Shown: piece by piece, positions 22,454 through 35,587 of the stretch
How positions within the stretch are numbered: the first letter of the stretch is position 1
Layout: each line of letters begins with the position of its first letter
Origin: Helicostylum pulchrum
Lineage: Eukaryota; Mucoromycota; Mucoromycetes; Mucorales; Mucoraceae
Reading direction: 5' to 3'
Length of the DNA: 64,000 nucleotides
Assembly (NCBI GenBank): GCA_025677825.1
Contig: JAIXMO010000004.1
Coordinates: 124,001-188,000 of the forward strand
Program-made: the position numbers and the translations under genes
Notes under the pieces: generated by a model
What the model saw: only the letters and a program-made list of their open reading frames with translations
What the model was told of the DNA's origin: nothing
Database searches by the model: none

Positions 22454-25400
22454 ATGAACCCCAAAGAAAAAGTCAAGTCATACCAACCGAGCCTGAGTAG
22501 AGGATTTTCTTCAGCGTCTTTAACAGAAGAAGGGACCATGTCCTCTGATGCAGAAGCGTTTATTACACAGCCTGTCAAGAGAGGAAAATCACTTGTACGA
22601 CCTGAACGTGAAAGAATAGATCCTAATCATAGACAATACCATTATCATCAAGCTGCTAGCCAAGCCCCTAATGATTCAGTTCAACCTAGTAGAACAGGCA
22701 ACTTGCCTCGTACACTCAGTAGAAGAGGTACTACAAATTTACGTCGTGGTAAAAGTGTATTAGGTCGTGAAGAAAAAGGTACAACTGAAGAAGAATTTGA
22801 ATATCAACAACAAAATGATAAAAAAACTTGGTCTTCTAAAATTCCTGGCCCTTGGATGTCATATTGTTATATAATAACATGTTGTGTACCACCTCAGTTA
22901 TTAAGTTGTGCAGGTACTACAAGAATTCTGTAAAAAAATAAAAAAAATCTAACCTTGATACAAAAAAAAAAATTGATAGGTATACCTAGAGGTCAAGCTC
23001 AAAGTGCCTGGAGAGAAAAGATTGGTTTAGTTGGCGTTATTGCGGTCATCATGGGTTTTGTAGGTTTTTTAACTTTTGGATTTACGGCAGCATCATGTCC
23101 TATTCAAGCCGTGGCTGTACATGGAAACGAAGTTACTCCTGGTTACTTGGTGATTAAAGGGTGGGCTTATATGCTTGCAGATTGGAAAGGACATCCTAGC
23201 TCAAACGGATCAATTAATGTCCTCTATCCTCCCATTGATGGTGCTGGTATGGACGCCTCTTTACTCTTTCCTACTTATACTTCTGCATGCGATAATGTCT
23301 TTCTTCCATTACAAGGTCAACAACCTAATTATTTTCCTTGCCAGTTATTCAACCCAAACATTACTGTGGCTCCTGATCCATCTCAATACTCAAATAAAAC
23401 TAATTGCCATACCAGTAGTGCTGCTTTAGAAATGTTTGAATCCTTTCGAATTAATGGTGTTCCTAAACCTGATGGTGGGTATAATAAAGCTGCCAGGGTA
23501 TATTACGATTATGAGGATGTTAACGCGACAAGTCACCTTATGCTTTATAACAAGTAAGTTTAATAAAAGAAAAAAAAAAGGGGGGGGGGAGGGGAGATGA
23601 AAAGGGTTTAATTATACACAAGAGGAAGATAATTGAACCAATTATTATTATTAGTAATGTTTTAAATCTTGGATTGTTACAATCTTTACCTAAAGAATAT
23701 TTCCAAGTAGCACCTGGTGGTCTAGTTGATAGGATTATAAACGATCCAACTGCGTTCGGCGGAAAAGATTTGACCTACGTAATCAAATCGAAAACAGGTA
23801 CAGATTTATCTTGGGAAGCAGAAGCAGAATGTTTAGCACAAACGATCCGAGTTGGACAGATTGATACGATTTCAGTTGGCTGTATGTTTTCAGAAGTTGT
23901 TTTATATATTTCTTTAATTGTTATTTTGGGTGTGATTGTTTCGAAGTTTGTATTGGCTGTTATATTTGGCTGGTTTTTATCTTGGAAATTGGGTAACTTT
24001 AAAGAAGAAAATTCTTATTCTGCAAGAATGAAACGTGAGGAACAAATTGAAAATTGGGCTCAAAATATTAATGATAATGGTCCTACTGCTGCAATCCCTC
24101 AACCTCCTGTTCAAGATAAGCCTGCAAAGCGTCGTACTTATTTACCAAAGACTTCAAGATTTACTCCATTAGAATATGGTTCAACTCGTTTTGATTTCGA
24201 TAAATCACCAATGCCTGCTTGGAAAACGTAAGTAGTATATAAATATATATTATATTGAATAGAACTAATCTATTTTTTTTTATATATAATTAGTAATGGA
24301 AGTAGACCCAACTCATTCATGTCATCATCTACCCCTTCTTTTTTAAATACACCTATCAATCGTGGTTCGACGGCATCGATTCCAAATAATTTTCTTACAC
24401 CAGCTATATCCTCATTTTCTTGGGACGGTCGTAGTACTGATTCCGGTAGTATTTCTTATAACGGTAATGGACCTAATGGTATGGGACCTCCTTGTCCTTA
24501 CGCTATATCACCTTATGCTGTACCTCAACCTGCACTTGATTATATGCCATTTAATTATCCATTAGCCCATACCATCTGTTTGGTTACCTGTTATTCAGAA
24601 GGTGAAGAAGGTATCCGGATCACATTAGATTCAATTTGTGTTAGTGATTATCCAAAGAGTCACACGCTTTTACTCGTTATTTGTGATGGATTAATTACAG
24701 GCAGTGGAGAAAGTAGATCAACACCTGATGTATGTGTCGGTATGATGCGTGACCTTATCGTGCCTGCTGATCAAGTACAAGCACAACCCTATGTTGCTAT
24801 CGCTGACGGTTCCAAAAGAAATAATTGCGCAAAAGTATATGCTGGATTTTATAAATTTAATGATGACACAGTTCCAGTAGAGCAACAATCTCATGTACCC
24901 ATGATTACGATTGTTAAATGTGGTGGTCCAGAAGAAAAAGATGCAGCCAAACCTGGTAATCGTGGTAAAAGAGATTCACAAGTCGTCTTAATGCAATTCT
25001 TACAAAAAGTTATGTTTGATGAACGTATGACAATGATGGAATATGAATTCTTTAACGCTATCTGGAGAATTACTGGTGTCCCGGCTGATAACTTTGAAAT
25101 ATGTCTTATGGTAGATGCAGATACTAAATTATATCCTGATGCTCTCTCAAGATTGATTTCGGCTGCCGTAAAGGATCCCGAAATTTCTGGTCTTTGTGGT
25201 GAAACTAAAATTGCAAACAAAACAGACAGTTGGGTCAGTATGATTCAAGTATTTGAATACTATATCTCACATCATCAATCTAAAGCATTTGAATCTATCT
25301 TTGGTGGTGTTACTTGCTTACCTGGTTGTTTCTGTATGTACCGTATTAAGGCTCCCAAGGGACCGAACGGTTACTGGGTTCCTATTTTAGCCAACCCTGA

Positions 25401-26619
25401 TATTGTTGAACATTATTCTGAAAACGTGGTCGATACATTACACAGAAAGAATTTATTGTTACTTGGCGAAGATCGTTATTTGTCCACATTAATGTTACGT
25501 ACCTTTCCTCATCGTAAAATGATGTTTGTTCCTCAAGCTGTTTGTAAAACTGTTGTACCTGATACCTTCAAGGTTTTATTATCTCAGCGTCGTCGCTGGA
25601 TTAACTCCACCATCCATAACTTGTTTGAACTTATTTTGGTAAATGATCTTTGTGGTACCTTTTGTTTTTCTATGCAATTTGTTGTATTTATGGAGCTGGT
25701 TGGTACATTAGCTTTACCTGCTGCTATTTCATTCACCATTTATTTGATTATTATTGCTATTATGGGTAAGCCTGCTGTATTGCCGCTTATCTTGCTCGCT
25801 TTGATTCTTGGTTTGCCTGCAGTTTTGATTGTTATGACCAGCAGAAAGGTAGTCTATATTGGCTGGATGTTGATTTATTTGGTTAGTTTACCTATTTGGA
25901 GTTTTGTGTTGCCTATGTACGCTTACTGGCATTTCGATGATTTCTCTTGGGGAGATACACGTAAAGTAGAAGGTGCGGCCAAAGATACAGGACACGGTGA
26001 CGGTGATGGTGAATTTGATAGTAGTGTGATCACAATGAAGAAATGGAGCGAATATGAAATTGAACGTCGTACAAAATTAGCACAAGCAAATAACTTACCA
26101 ACTCCAAGGTTTGCAGAGCGCAATCTCGGTGTAGAAGTATTTAGAAATGATGCGCCACCTATTAGTAAACGGTACAGTGAACTATCAAATGAAAGCGGCA
26201 ATGTTCCATTAACTCAAATGGATTACGGGGTAGCTAATCACACCACTCATACACATAGTTATCAAGTAAGAGGCGAATCTTCTTCTCCGTTAGGTATCCT
26301 ACCAGTTACCAATATGCCAAAGGGTCATAATGGTTTTGAAATAGATGAAATCTTAAAGGCAAACAAGGATCTCGAACAAGATACTTCTGTCGAAAATCAT
26401 GAATTAGGATGGATTCAACAAAGTACACACGATAGTAACTGGGCTGATCCAGCTCCACACCATAGTCATGCTAAACATGATGGGGATGAAGATGATGAGG
26501 ATATTAAACATGAACATAGCATTAAACCTGATACTTTCAAGAAAGACAATACAGATGATAGGAACAATAATAAGAAGAACAATGATGATGATGATATTAA
26601 ATCCATCGCTTCATTGTAA
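22454..26619 (+). CDS. Chitin synthase, class IV / CHS3-like (division 2)
   Basis: Exons 22454-22913, 22980-23553, 23652-24227 and 24294-26619; 3936 nt, 1311 residues, phases consistent. Layout: disordered basic N-terminus (~1-125), a membrane pair flanking [20 protein letters not shown], an extracytoplasmic stretch with Cys and N-glycosylation sequons, another membrane segment ([20 protein letters not shown]) and the GT2 catalytic domain from ~620. Catalytic motifs: [16 protein letters not shown], the Asp pair in MVDADT (Asp811/813), [18 protein letters not shown] (Glu929-Asp930) and QRRRWINST (968-976). Several C-terminal membrane spans form the export channel, followed by a His/Asp-rich tail. 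It polymerises UDP-GlcNAc into chitin at the plasma membrane. No myosin head is present, which excludes classes V/VII, and the cytochrome-b5-like lumenal region matches CHS3/class IV size. Start is the first Met after a long A/T leader. Confidence 0.95.
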
Positions 26620-26935
26620 AAATAAAAAGCGATTGTAATATGTATATAAAAAAAAAGTCACATACTAAAATGAATAAATAAAGAATAAAAAAGGGTGTGT
26701 CTACTATTGATTCTTCCCTTTTTTTTTTTCCTTGGTTTTCCATTCATTTCATTTACATTTAACAGACCATTTAAACGATTGACAACATTTGAGAGAAAAA
26801 TCAGTCAAATAAGAAATTTATCGATAAAACCAATCAAAACGATATCCGTTGAATAGTAAGTTATGCAAGGAAATAAAGGGTCTTCACGTTAACCACCCCC
26901 TTTCTTTTTTTTTAAACCTACGCGTGCCTATAGAG
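26620..26935. other. Intergenic, chitin synthase to YEATS gene
   Basis: 316 bp with an AATAAA-type signal soon after the chitin synthase stop (about 26677) and a possible 5' leader intron end (CTATAG at 26929) just before the YEATS ATG. Confidence 0.45.
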
Positions 26936-28070
26936 ATGATTAAAAGAAGGGTTAAAATAACTTGCACACATACCCTCAAAAATAAGAAATTTGTGTCTAA
27001 TCCAATATGGAGACGTTGGATGATTCAAATTCATCTAGTAGAACGTGCCGCTGGTGTATCACTTGCAGACTATATTGATCATGTCGAGTACATTTTACAT
27101 GAATCGTTTGAAACACCGCGTATAGGTTGGTAAGAAAGAGTAAATAAGCAAAACATCAAAAAAATACTTATTAGTGGTTACACAACTATGGTAGTAATCT
27201 TTGAGGAACCATATATACTACAACAAGAAGGTTGGGGAGAATTTGATTTGGGCATCGTATTTCATTTCAAGTCAAAAGACATTCCACCACAAACAATTAT
27301 GTTTGATTTAAACTTTTCAAAACCAAAGTATTTCCAAATCGGAAAACTGGTAAAAAAAAGGGGTAGAAAGCCGAAAATGATGTATACACTAATTTTTTTT
27401 TTTAAAAAAAAAATAGGAAGTACAAGAAGATAACAGGAAACGATCTATATCATCTTCGTCAGATGTTTCCTCTACTATCATTTCAATGGCAGGTACACCA
27501 CCGGATGATGATGTTTTTTCTTTATTTGGCTTTTTAGCAAACCAAAACGAGCATCATGGCAGATCAGCAAAACAACAAATAACTTCTTGTAATACATTTA
27601 ACCGAAATAAACAGAGTAGATCCACATCACAAAGCATTTCTTCTGGAAATAATAATGTAGCGCCTAAGGTAAGAATACAAGGGGGTTTCATGTAGAAATT
27701 ACATTTAGCTTATACTTTTATAGAAAACCTATGTATCAATACTTGCAAAACGTTTAGAATCATTAAACGATCAAGATCTGGGAAATGTATACAATATAAT
27801 GCTACAATACGATAGAAGAAATATGTCTATTGTAGAAACAAAAGGTAAAATTAAATAAAATAACGCGGGGGTAATATATATCAAAGGGACAGGGAAAAAA
27901 AATAGAGTAATGAAGACGGTAAAATATTTTATCAAAGGAAAATTAATCTTGATATATTAGATCAAGTTATAATGGATTTATATTCTCTTGGTGCTCCACT
28001 CTTAACGAAACTATGGGAACTAACAAGTGATTTGGAAGCAAAAAATGGATCACTTATAAACATGTCGTAA
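26936..28070 (+). CDS. YEATS-domain chromatin reader (AF9/Taf14/Yaf9 group)
   Basis: Proposed exons: 26936-27125 (or to 27129), 27195-27349 (or from 27175), 27417-27668, 27724-27831 and 27906-28070. Both versions of the first junction keep frame (289 or 297 residues). The N-terminal YEATS fold shows WRRWMIQIHLV, YIDHVEYILHESFETPR, EEPYILQQEGWGEFDLGIVF and FDLNFSKP. HESF and GWGEF contain the aromatic residues that form the acyl-lysine pocket (Phe in HESF, Trp in GWGEF). A Ser/Asn-rich linker with GTPPDDDVFSLFGF follows. A C-terminal helical module (LNDQDLGNVYNIMLQYD, LDILDQVIMDLYSLGAPLL) resembles the ANC1-homology domain that recruits partners in AF9 and Taf14 (inference). Likely subunit of a histone-modifying or transcription complex. 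The exon 4 donor GTAGAA is chosen because the GTAAAA donor 13 nt downstream breaks the frame. Confidence 0.8.
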
Positions 28071-28744
28071 ACAAAAAGTAATGTTCAAATCATCTGAACA
28101 CTGTACATATTGATATAACTATTGTACCGATCATGTACAAAAAAAAAGAGAACTTTTTTTTTCTTCTTCTTTTTTCTTCAAAATACACACACGCACACTC
28201 ATTCACACTTATTGTTTGCTTCAATTGAAAATTTATTTGAGTATTAACTATGTAACAAATATAGTCTCACATAATAATAATAAATCATGTATCTTTAATA
28301 GCTCAATCTGTCTAACCTCACCTTTAAACTAATAGGAACCATGAAAAAAAAAATTACAATTTTAATGTTAATGCAATGCATTCAAAAAGGCTGTATAATA
28401 ATATATTTTATGCAAAGAAAAAAAGAATATTTTTTTTTTTAATAGGAGGAATAAAAATCTGTCATATATAATAATCCCCTAAATAAACAACAAAGATCTT
28501 GCCTTATTTGCGTAAAAAATCAACCGACACTTATATATTTTACATTATTTATTTTCTCCTTCTTCCTGTACTTTTTCTTCTTCTTCTTCAAACAAAAAAA
28601 ACAAAAAAAAAGACGTTACACTCTTAGCAATATACCTCTTTTTTTTATATATATATATACTTTTGAATTGCAACATTTATTTTATAAGTAGTTTTTAAAA
28701 AAGAAAATAATCTAGTATATACACATTTATATTTGGCATAAACA
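28071..28744. promoter_or_regulatory. Promoter / leader region of PMA1
   Basis: 674 bp. A long CT-rich block (28150-28200 and 28555-28600), common in strong fungal promoters, then a TATATATATA stretch at about 28650 near the ATG. No coding evidence. Confidence 0.45.
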
Positions 28745-31652
28745 ATGACTGATCATCATCCGGATGAAAAAAAAGAAGCTGTCGAGTTCGAAGAGCATAA
28801 ACACGTAGAGCATGAAGATGAAATCTCGCCCGAATTAGAGCTACTGTTACACACTGATCCTAGTCACGGTTTAACTTCTACCGAAGTAGAGCAACGTCGT
28901 GAAAGATATGGTTTCAATGAACTGCCTGAAAAGAAGACAAATCCATTTTTAAAATTTTTTAGCTATTTTACGGGTCCCATTTCTTACCTGATTGAAATTT
29001 CGTGTGTGATCGCTGCTGTAGTAGGCGACTGGATTGACTTCGGTATTATTTTGGCCCTTCTGATCATTAACGCCGTTATTGGTTATATCGAAGAAGCTAA
29101 AGCAGAGTCTGCATTAGACGCCTTACGACAGACATTAGCCCTCAAGACTCGTTGCTGGCGGGATAATGACTTAAAAGAAGTTGATGTAAAAGATCTTGTT
29201 CCTGGTGATGTTGTCGTTCTTCGTATTGGTGATATTGTTCCTGCTGACGCTCGCCTTTTGGGACTAGGAGTCAATGGTGAAGAATCTGAAGCTGAACTGA
29301 TGATTGACCAGTCAGGTTTAACGGGTGAATCCCTTTTGGTTGCCAAGAAAAAGGGAAGCACAGTTTATTCTTCTAGTATTATTAAACAGGGTCAACAATT
29401 GGCTATTGTCACTAAAACTGCTTCTGATACTTTTATTGGTCGTGCCGCTAACCTAATTGCCATTACTGCCGAAGAAGGTCACTTCCAAAAAATCATTGGC
29501 AAGATTGGCAACGTCTTGATTACTTCTACTGTGGTCTTGGTGCTTATTGTATTTATTTATCAAATGGTTAATTTCCGCGGAACCCCCAAGGGTAATTGGA
29601 AAATTGTATTAGAAAACTGTCTGGTCCTGACCGTTGCTGCTATTCCAGTTGGTCTTCCAACCGTCATGTCTGTCACGATGGCTGTAGGTGCTAAACAATT
29701 GGCTGCTAAACAAGTGATCGTTAAACGTCTTACGGCTGTTGAAGAATTAGCTTCGGTTTCGGTTTTATGTTCTGACAAGACTGGTACTTTAACAATGAAT
29801 GAATTAACCTTTGATAAACCATGGCTCACCAACGGTTATGGTGAAGATGATATTTTACTTTATTCATTTTTGGCTGCTGAACCAGGTGCTAATGATCCTA
29901 TCGAATCTGCTGTGCGTCGTGCTGCTGAAACTCAATTGGATATTCTCAAGGATCGTCAAAATGCCCGTGAAATTCCTGGATACAAGGTTACAAAATTCTC
30001 GCCCTTTAATCCTACTACTAAAATGACTCAAGCTACTATTATGGACCTTTCCACGAACCAACTTTTCAGTGTTGCAAAAGGTGCTCCTCAAGTGATTACT
30101 CAATTAGTTGGTGGTGATGATGAGGCTGTTCGCGCTGTAAACTCTCTCGCTCGTCGTGGTCTTCGTGCACTTGGTGTAGCCAAGACTGTACCTGGAAGTA
30201 CTGATAAATTTGAATTGGTTGGGATGATTTCCCTTTTGGATCCTCCTCGTCCTGATTCTCATACTACTATTGCTGAATGTAATGCTCTTGGTGTTGATGT
30301 TAAAATGATTACTGGTGATCAAATGATTATCGCTAAAGAAGTAGCTGCTCGTCTCGGTATGGGTCGTGTTATCTTGGACGCCAACCATTTGGTTGATCCC
30401 AACAAGTCTGAAGAAGAGGTTACTGAACATTGTGTACGTGCTGATGGTTTTGCTCAAGTTATTCCTGAACACAAGTATCGTGTGGTTGAATTGCTTCAAA
30501 ATAAAGGTCTTTTGGTTGGTATGACTGGTGATGGTGTAAATGATGCTCCTGCACTTAAGAAGGCTGATGTTGGTATTGCTGTTGAAGGTTGTACTGATGC
30601 TGCTCGCTCTGCCGCGGATATTGTCTTATTAGCTCCTGGACTTTCTACGATTACTGATGGTATTATTACTTCTCGTGCTATTTTCCAACGTCTTCGATCT
30701 TACGCCTTGTACCGTATCACATCCACTATTCATTTCTTGCTCTTTATGTTTATTATTACATTAGTCGAAGATTGGACAATGCCAGCAGTACTCTTAATTA
30801 TGATTTGTGTCTTGGTAAGTTTTGTATTTTTTATTTTACCAATCGAGATATTAACCTTCAGTTGACTTTAGAATGATGCCGCTACGTTGGTTATATCTAT
30901 CGATAATACAGAAATTTCCGAAAAACCTGACAAGTGGCGTATTGGTCAATTGCTTACACTTTCATTTGTATTAGCCTCATTTTTAGCTGCTTTATCTTTT
31001 GCACATTTCTATGTCGCCCGGGATGTATTCCACGTTACCGATAATGAATTACATTCGATCATGTACTTACATATCTCATCAGGTAAAAAAAAAAAAAAAA
31101 AAAAGTTTCCGTTAAAATATGGTTTTTCGATCTAACGTTCAATTTAGCTCCTCATTTTGTCATCTTTTCTACTCGTGTGCCTGGTTATTGGTATACAAAT
31201 ATGCCTAATTGGTTGTTTACGGTATGTATTATTGGCACGCAGATCGTTGCACTTTTCTTTTCCGTTTATGGTATCTTTGGTGAGGAAGAAGGCGTAGCCC
31301 CTTGTGGTTACCCTTGGGGTTTAGCTGTATTAGGTATTTCCCTTGTTTATTTCATGTTCCTCGATGTTGTTAAAGTACAGATTTTCAGGAGTTGGAGTTT
31401 TGAAATGACAGCAAAGATAGTTCCAACAAGAGCTCGTAAAAACAAATTGGCAAGTCGTAAAGAAATCATGGCTCGACATATTGAAACACAAGCTGCATGG
31501 AAGAAACTGTCTATGTAAGAAGTTAATTTATGTGTATATGTTTATATATGCTTTTTACTAATTTTTTTTTCTTTCTTTTCTTTTTTTTTAGTCCTGTTGA
31601 AGCTAATGCTATAGCAGCTGCTTTTACGAACTATGCTCAAAAAGCAAATTAA
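28745..31652 (+). CDS. PMA1: Plasma-membrane H+-transporting P-type ATPase
   Basis: Exons 28745-30814, 30872-31082, 31148-31514 and 31592-31652; 2709 nt, 902 residues, the usual size for type IIIA P-type ATPases. Motifs: actuator loop DQSGLTGES, phosphorylation site CSDKTGTLT (Asp344), TGDQ in VKMITGDQMI, hinge MTGDGVNDAPALKKADVGIA, and membrane segments including LVLTVAAIPVGLPTV. N-terminal HHPDEKKEAVEF is acidic and cytosolic; the C-terminus after the last span is basic (RARKNKLASRKE) and ends FTNYAQKAN, the region that is autoinhibitory in yeast Pma1. It exports protons to build the gradient for nutrient uptake and pH control. Introns lie only in the 3' third, in the M7-M10 region. Codons are biased toward T/C-ending forms, as in highly expressed genes. 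The gene sits downstream of a CT-rich promoter. Confidence 0.97.
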
Positions 31653-33547
31653 TTCTTTTTCTTTTTCCCCTTATTAAATCGATATAACGTTTTAAATGAT
31701 CCCTTTTTTTTTTTCTTTCCCTTTTTTCTAAGTAACCCTTATAACACATTTATATATTATCGTTATTATTATCATTGCAATATTTTCATACAAATAAAAA
31801 AAAAACATAACTATAAATTATATGCAATTCAGTTTCTATATATTTCTATTTGTTTAAATTATATTATTCGATATATGCATCAGCATGTACATCCTTTATG
31901 CATGCTTTACAGTAAACTTGTTTTGTTGTTATTGATGGGCGAAATACATATAAAAAAATTGGGCGATCTGGTCATAGGACTCACATGTAAGGTAAGTTGC
32001 GGTTTACAAATTTACTTTATTCACATGTCAAAAATGCATTGACCATACTTTTAGGCGCCTAATAGTTTCTGTTACACTGTTCTCCGAAAATATCGCCCCA
32101 TCGTTAAAATAAGCGAACAAAGGTGGAACTTTTTTCTTTTATCTTTTTTTTTTTTTTTTTTTTTTACTGCGACAGTGATATATTGTACCTACACGTTACC
32201 GATGATAACAATAGAACACAGAAGAAACAGAGTAAAAAAAAGATACTTTTTTAAAAAATAGGGGTCCAAAAAAAAAAGTTGATCTTATCTCCGCCTTAGC
32301 CAAAACTTTTTATTTTTTTGTGATGATTATGATTTACAATTTTTAATAAATTATTTTAGGTATTTAGCACTGCATGAAAAGACGACATAATAATTATTTT
32401 TGTGTTCATTTTTAAGTTATTAAAAAGACTAAACTTAAAGCCTTACTTTATAATCCAGAAATAATAGAAAAAAAGGATAAAATCTCGGGAGGGAAAACAT
32501 AATTTCTTCTCAGTATTCCACAAATATCGAATGTATCATGTTTATAATGTTATTAATACGTAGTGTAACGAAAATAGGATGCCTAAAACCCGATGAATTG
32601 TTTATCAAATACTTGTTGACAGCGCGCTTGTATGACCATATTTGTTACACTGAAAAGAAAAAATAATGGAACTAAATGTATAGATTTGGTACAATAATTT
32701 TTAGAAAAAAAAAAAAGATCTTTAACTATGATAAAAATGCACATATATCGATTTGTCATTTAAATTGTATGCTATTAATAAAAATTTTAGATTACCTAAT
32801 ATTTAGCTTATTGTTGTGACGAAAATAATATGACAATGCTGAAAGGTATTATAATATAATCATATGTAAAGAGCAATAGCATTTTTTTATATATATAAAA
32901 ATGACATGCTGTTGCACATTTTTATAATCATGCCCTGTATATATTTGATTACTATATTTATAAATAATAAAGATCGAAATACACCTGAATATGTATAATG
33001 TATATTATATATGATAGCAGCCACCGTCAAAAGCGCTTACTTCACGTGACTCATTGTGTCCGTGCTTTCGCTCTTATACTTTCATGTGAAAATCATCGTA
33101 GCTATATATTGCTCGTTTTGGGCACCCCGATATGGTTGAAATTCACGATTCTATTATAAATACGGCCAATGTATTTTTTAAAAAAATTGTTATTGCCATA
33201 ACTGAAAGAAAAGGGTAAAAGAAAGTATACAAAAAAAGAGAAAAAAGGAAAGGGCGGTGGAAAAAAAAAAAAAAAAAAAGGCTCAAATGAAAAAGGTTAT
33301 GATTATCAGGGTTCAAAGTAAAGCTAGTATTATCACATGTATCGCTGTCTACTTAATAAATAATTTTTTGGTCTTCTATACTCGTGTTCTATTTTTAAGC
33401 CAATCGTTTCATCATCATATTTTTTTTTTTCAATCGATATATAAATAGTAAAGTCTAACATTTAAAAAAGGTTTTTTCTTTTACTTTTACTTTTTATTTT
33501 TTTAATAATAAAAATAAACTTATAAGTTTTTAATTTTACCTTAACAA
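31653..33547. other. Intergenic region, PMA1 to perilipin gene
   Basis: About 1.9 kb, AT-rich, no convincing gene on either strand. A TATAAATA followed by CCAAT lies at 33155-33170, a plausible but distant core promoter for the downstream gene. Small open frames here have random composition. Confidence 0.5.
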
Positions 33548-35001
33548 ATGGCCAGACACCACCACCATCAGAGCCAACACCACCACCAACATGGTATAGT
33601 CATATTTTCTATCTATCTTGGTTTATAATCTATTACTTACTATTTTAAATTAATTAAAAAAAAATTACAGGTCACGAAAACCATACCGAAGAACAACAAG
33701 AAGAACAAATTGTTGAACAATTGATTGAACAAAAGATTGAACAACAAGCCGAACAACAACAAAAAACTGAATACGTCGAACGAGTTATTGTCGAAGAAGA
33801 AGTTTTATCAGACTCTACCACTGTTGAAACTGTAAGTGCACAATTGGAAGAAGATCAAGATAAATCAGGAAACAAGTTTGTTTCACGTGTTACATCAATT
33901 CCTATTGTTCAAGATAGTGTTTCAACCGTCCAAGCAATTGCTAGCAAGACAAGTCTCGGTAGATTTGCTCTTTCAACTGCCAACTCTACTTATTTCACTG
34001 TTAGTAAATACACCAGCAGCCAACCTAAATACGTTCAATCTTATTATGAAAGTTATATTCAACCTCATGTCGAAAAGGCTGATGCCCTTGGATGTCGTTC
34101 TTTAGATTTAATTCAAAACAAATTCCCTGTTGTAAACCAATCTGCTTCTGAAATTGTTAGATCTGTCACCACTCCTTCTTATCAAATCGTAGATGGCGTC
34201 AAAGTTAAGATTGATAGTTCTATCACAAAACCCGCCAATCAAGTCGCTAAAGAAGCCAACAAGAGATTTAGTAATGTTGTTGATAACGTCGAAGCCGTTA
34301 TCCACCGTTATCTTCCTGCTGAAACTAAGCCTTCTGAAGCTCGTGAAATTAACCAAGCCGTTCGTGCTTACTACGTATTAAATGATGCCTCTCTTCGTTT
34401 AAGCCAACGTGTTACTGAACAACTCAAGACATCAGCAGCTCAAATTCCTCGTACTCGTGGTGATATCGCTCGTATTACTGAAACATCTGCTCTTGTTCAA
34501 AAGACCACAGCTAATATTCAAGTTCTCCAAGAAACTCTTATCCAATCTATTACATTATATGCTCAACAAGCACATCAACGTCTTCCTCCTGCCGTTACTG
34601 AGCGTCTTCAAGTACTTCATGCTACTACCAACGATAGATTACAAGGATTAACTCAACAAGTCTCTACTCAACTTTTACAAGTTATTGACTATGTTAAGGT
34701 TCAATCTACTGAAACACCCGAATGGCTCAAAAACCGTGTTGCTTCTCTTGTAGAAATTGCTAATAAGCAAGTCGAATTAATTCGTACTCAATATGCACGT
34801 GAAGATATTACCTCCTTGAATAAGGCAAAGAATGTTGCTCAAGCTCTCCAATCCCAAGTATTGCCTATTCTTCAATTAGTTCAATCTCAGTTGAATCATT
34901 ACTCTGAAGTCGCTCGCCAAAAGGCTTCTTCTTCTGACTTGAAGCTTCCTTTAGAATATCTTGGTTTAGCTCATGCTCCCAAGTTGGCTTCCGCTCAATA
35001 A
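33548..35001 (+). CDS. Perilipin-like lipid-droplet protein (PAT family)
   Basis: Exons 33548-33593 and 33671-35001; 1377 nt, 458 residues. The N-terminus is His-rich (ARHHHHQSQHHHQHG), then a Gln/Glu-rich segment. From ~residue 75 the PAT-type sequence begins: FVSRVTSIPIVQDSVSTVQ, a short GRFALSTANSTYFTVSKY repeat-like helix, LGCRSLDLIQNKFPVV and SYQIVDGVKVKIDSSITKPA. This 11-mer-like amphipathic pattern is the perilipin hallmark. The rest is an extended amphipathic helix bundle (TEQLKTSAAQIPRTRGDIAR, RLPPAVTERLQVLHATTNDR). It probably coats lipid droplets and limits lipase access, fitting an oleaginous mucoralean fungus (inference). Codon use is strongly biased, suggesting high expression. 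Fungal counterparts are called Mpl1/perilipin-like; I leave the symbol empty. Confidence 0.82.
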
Positions 35002-35102
35002 ATCATTTAACTAAAAAAAAAGAAGGAAAAAGAAGATAGGGACCATACCTTATTATTCTCTTTTCTTTTTTTTGTTCTAATTCATCTCCCTTTTGATCCA
35101 AC

Positions 35103-35144
<42 letters not shown>

Positions 35145-35587
35145 ATATACACATATAAAACTCATCTATATCCTTATTATTTATTATCATAATCCCTATC
35201 CTATTTTAACTTGGTAACTCTTTTGAATATTCAATAAACTCATTATTAATCATGACTGAAAAAAAAAAAACTCTTGTTTTCCTACTATACACATATTTTT
35301 TTTAATTCCATAATTTATATATATTCACATATACATATATCTAAATAAGAAAACCTTTACAATGGTCAAAAAAATATACAGACACCATGTATAAATTGCT
35401 CGTTAAAAAGCGTAACCAAAAATCCGCTTTAAAGTCCCGATAGACGTGACGTAGACTTAGTTCCCTGGGGAGGTTTTCGATTGTTCGGGGGCCTATCAGT
35501 TTTTTTCGAAAAAAAAAGAAAGAAAAGGCACACTCTCAAAATTTATATTCTTTTTTAACTTTACCCTTAATTTAGAAAAATAAAGCA
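35002..35587. other. Intergenic, with a ~34-nt T tract
   Basis: 586 bp between the perilipin-like gene and the ATP synthase gamma gene. It contains a homopolymer of about 34 T (35105-35138) and a GC-richer patch at 35420-35500 just upstream of the ATP3 leader. Confidence 0.5.
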
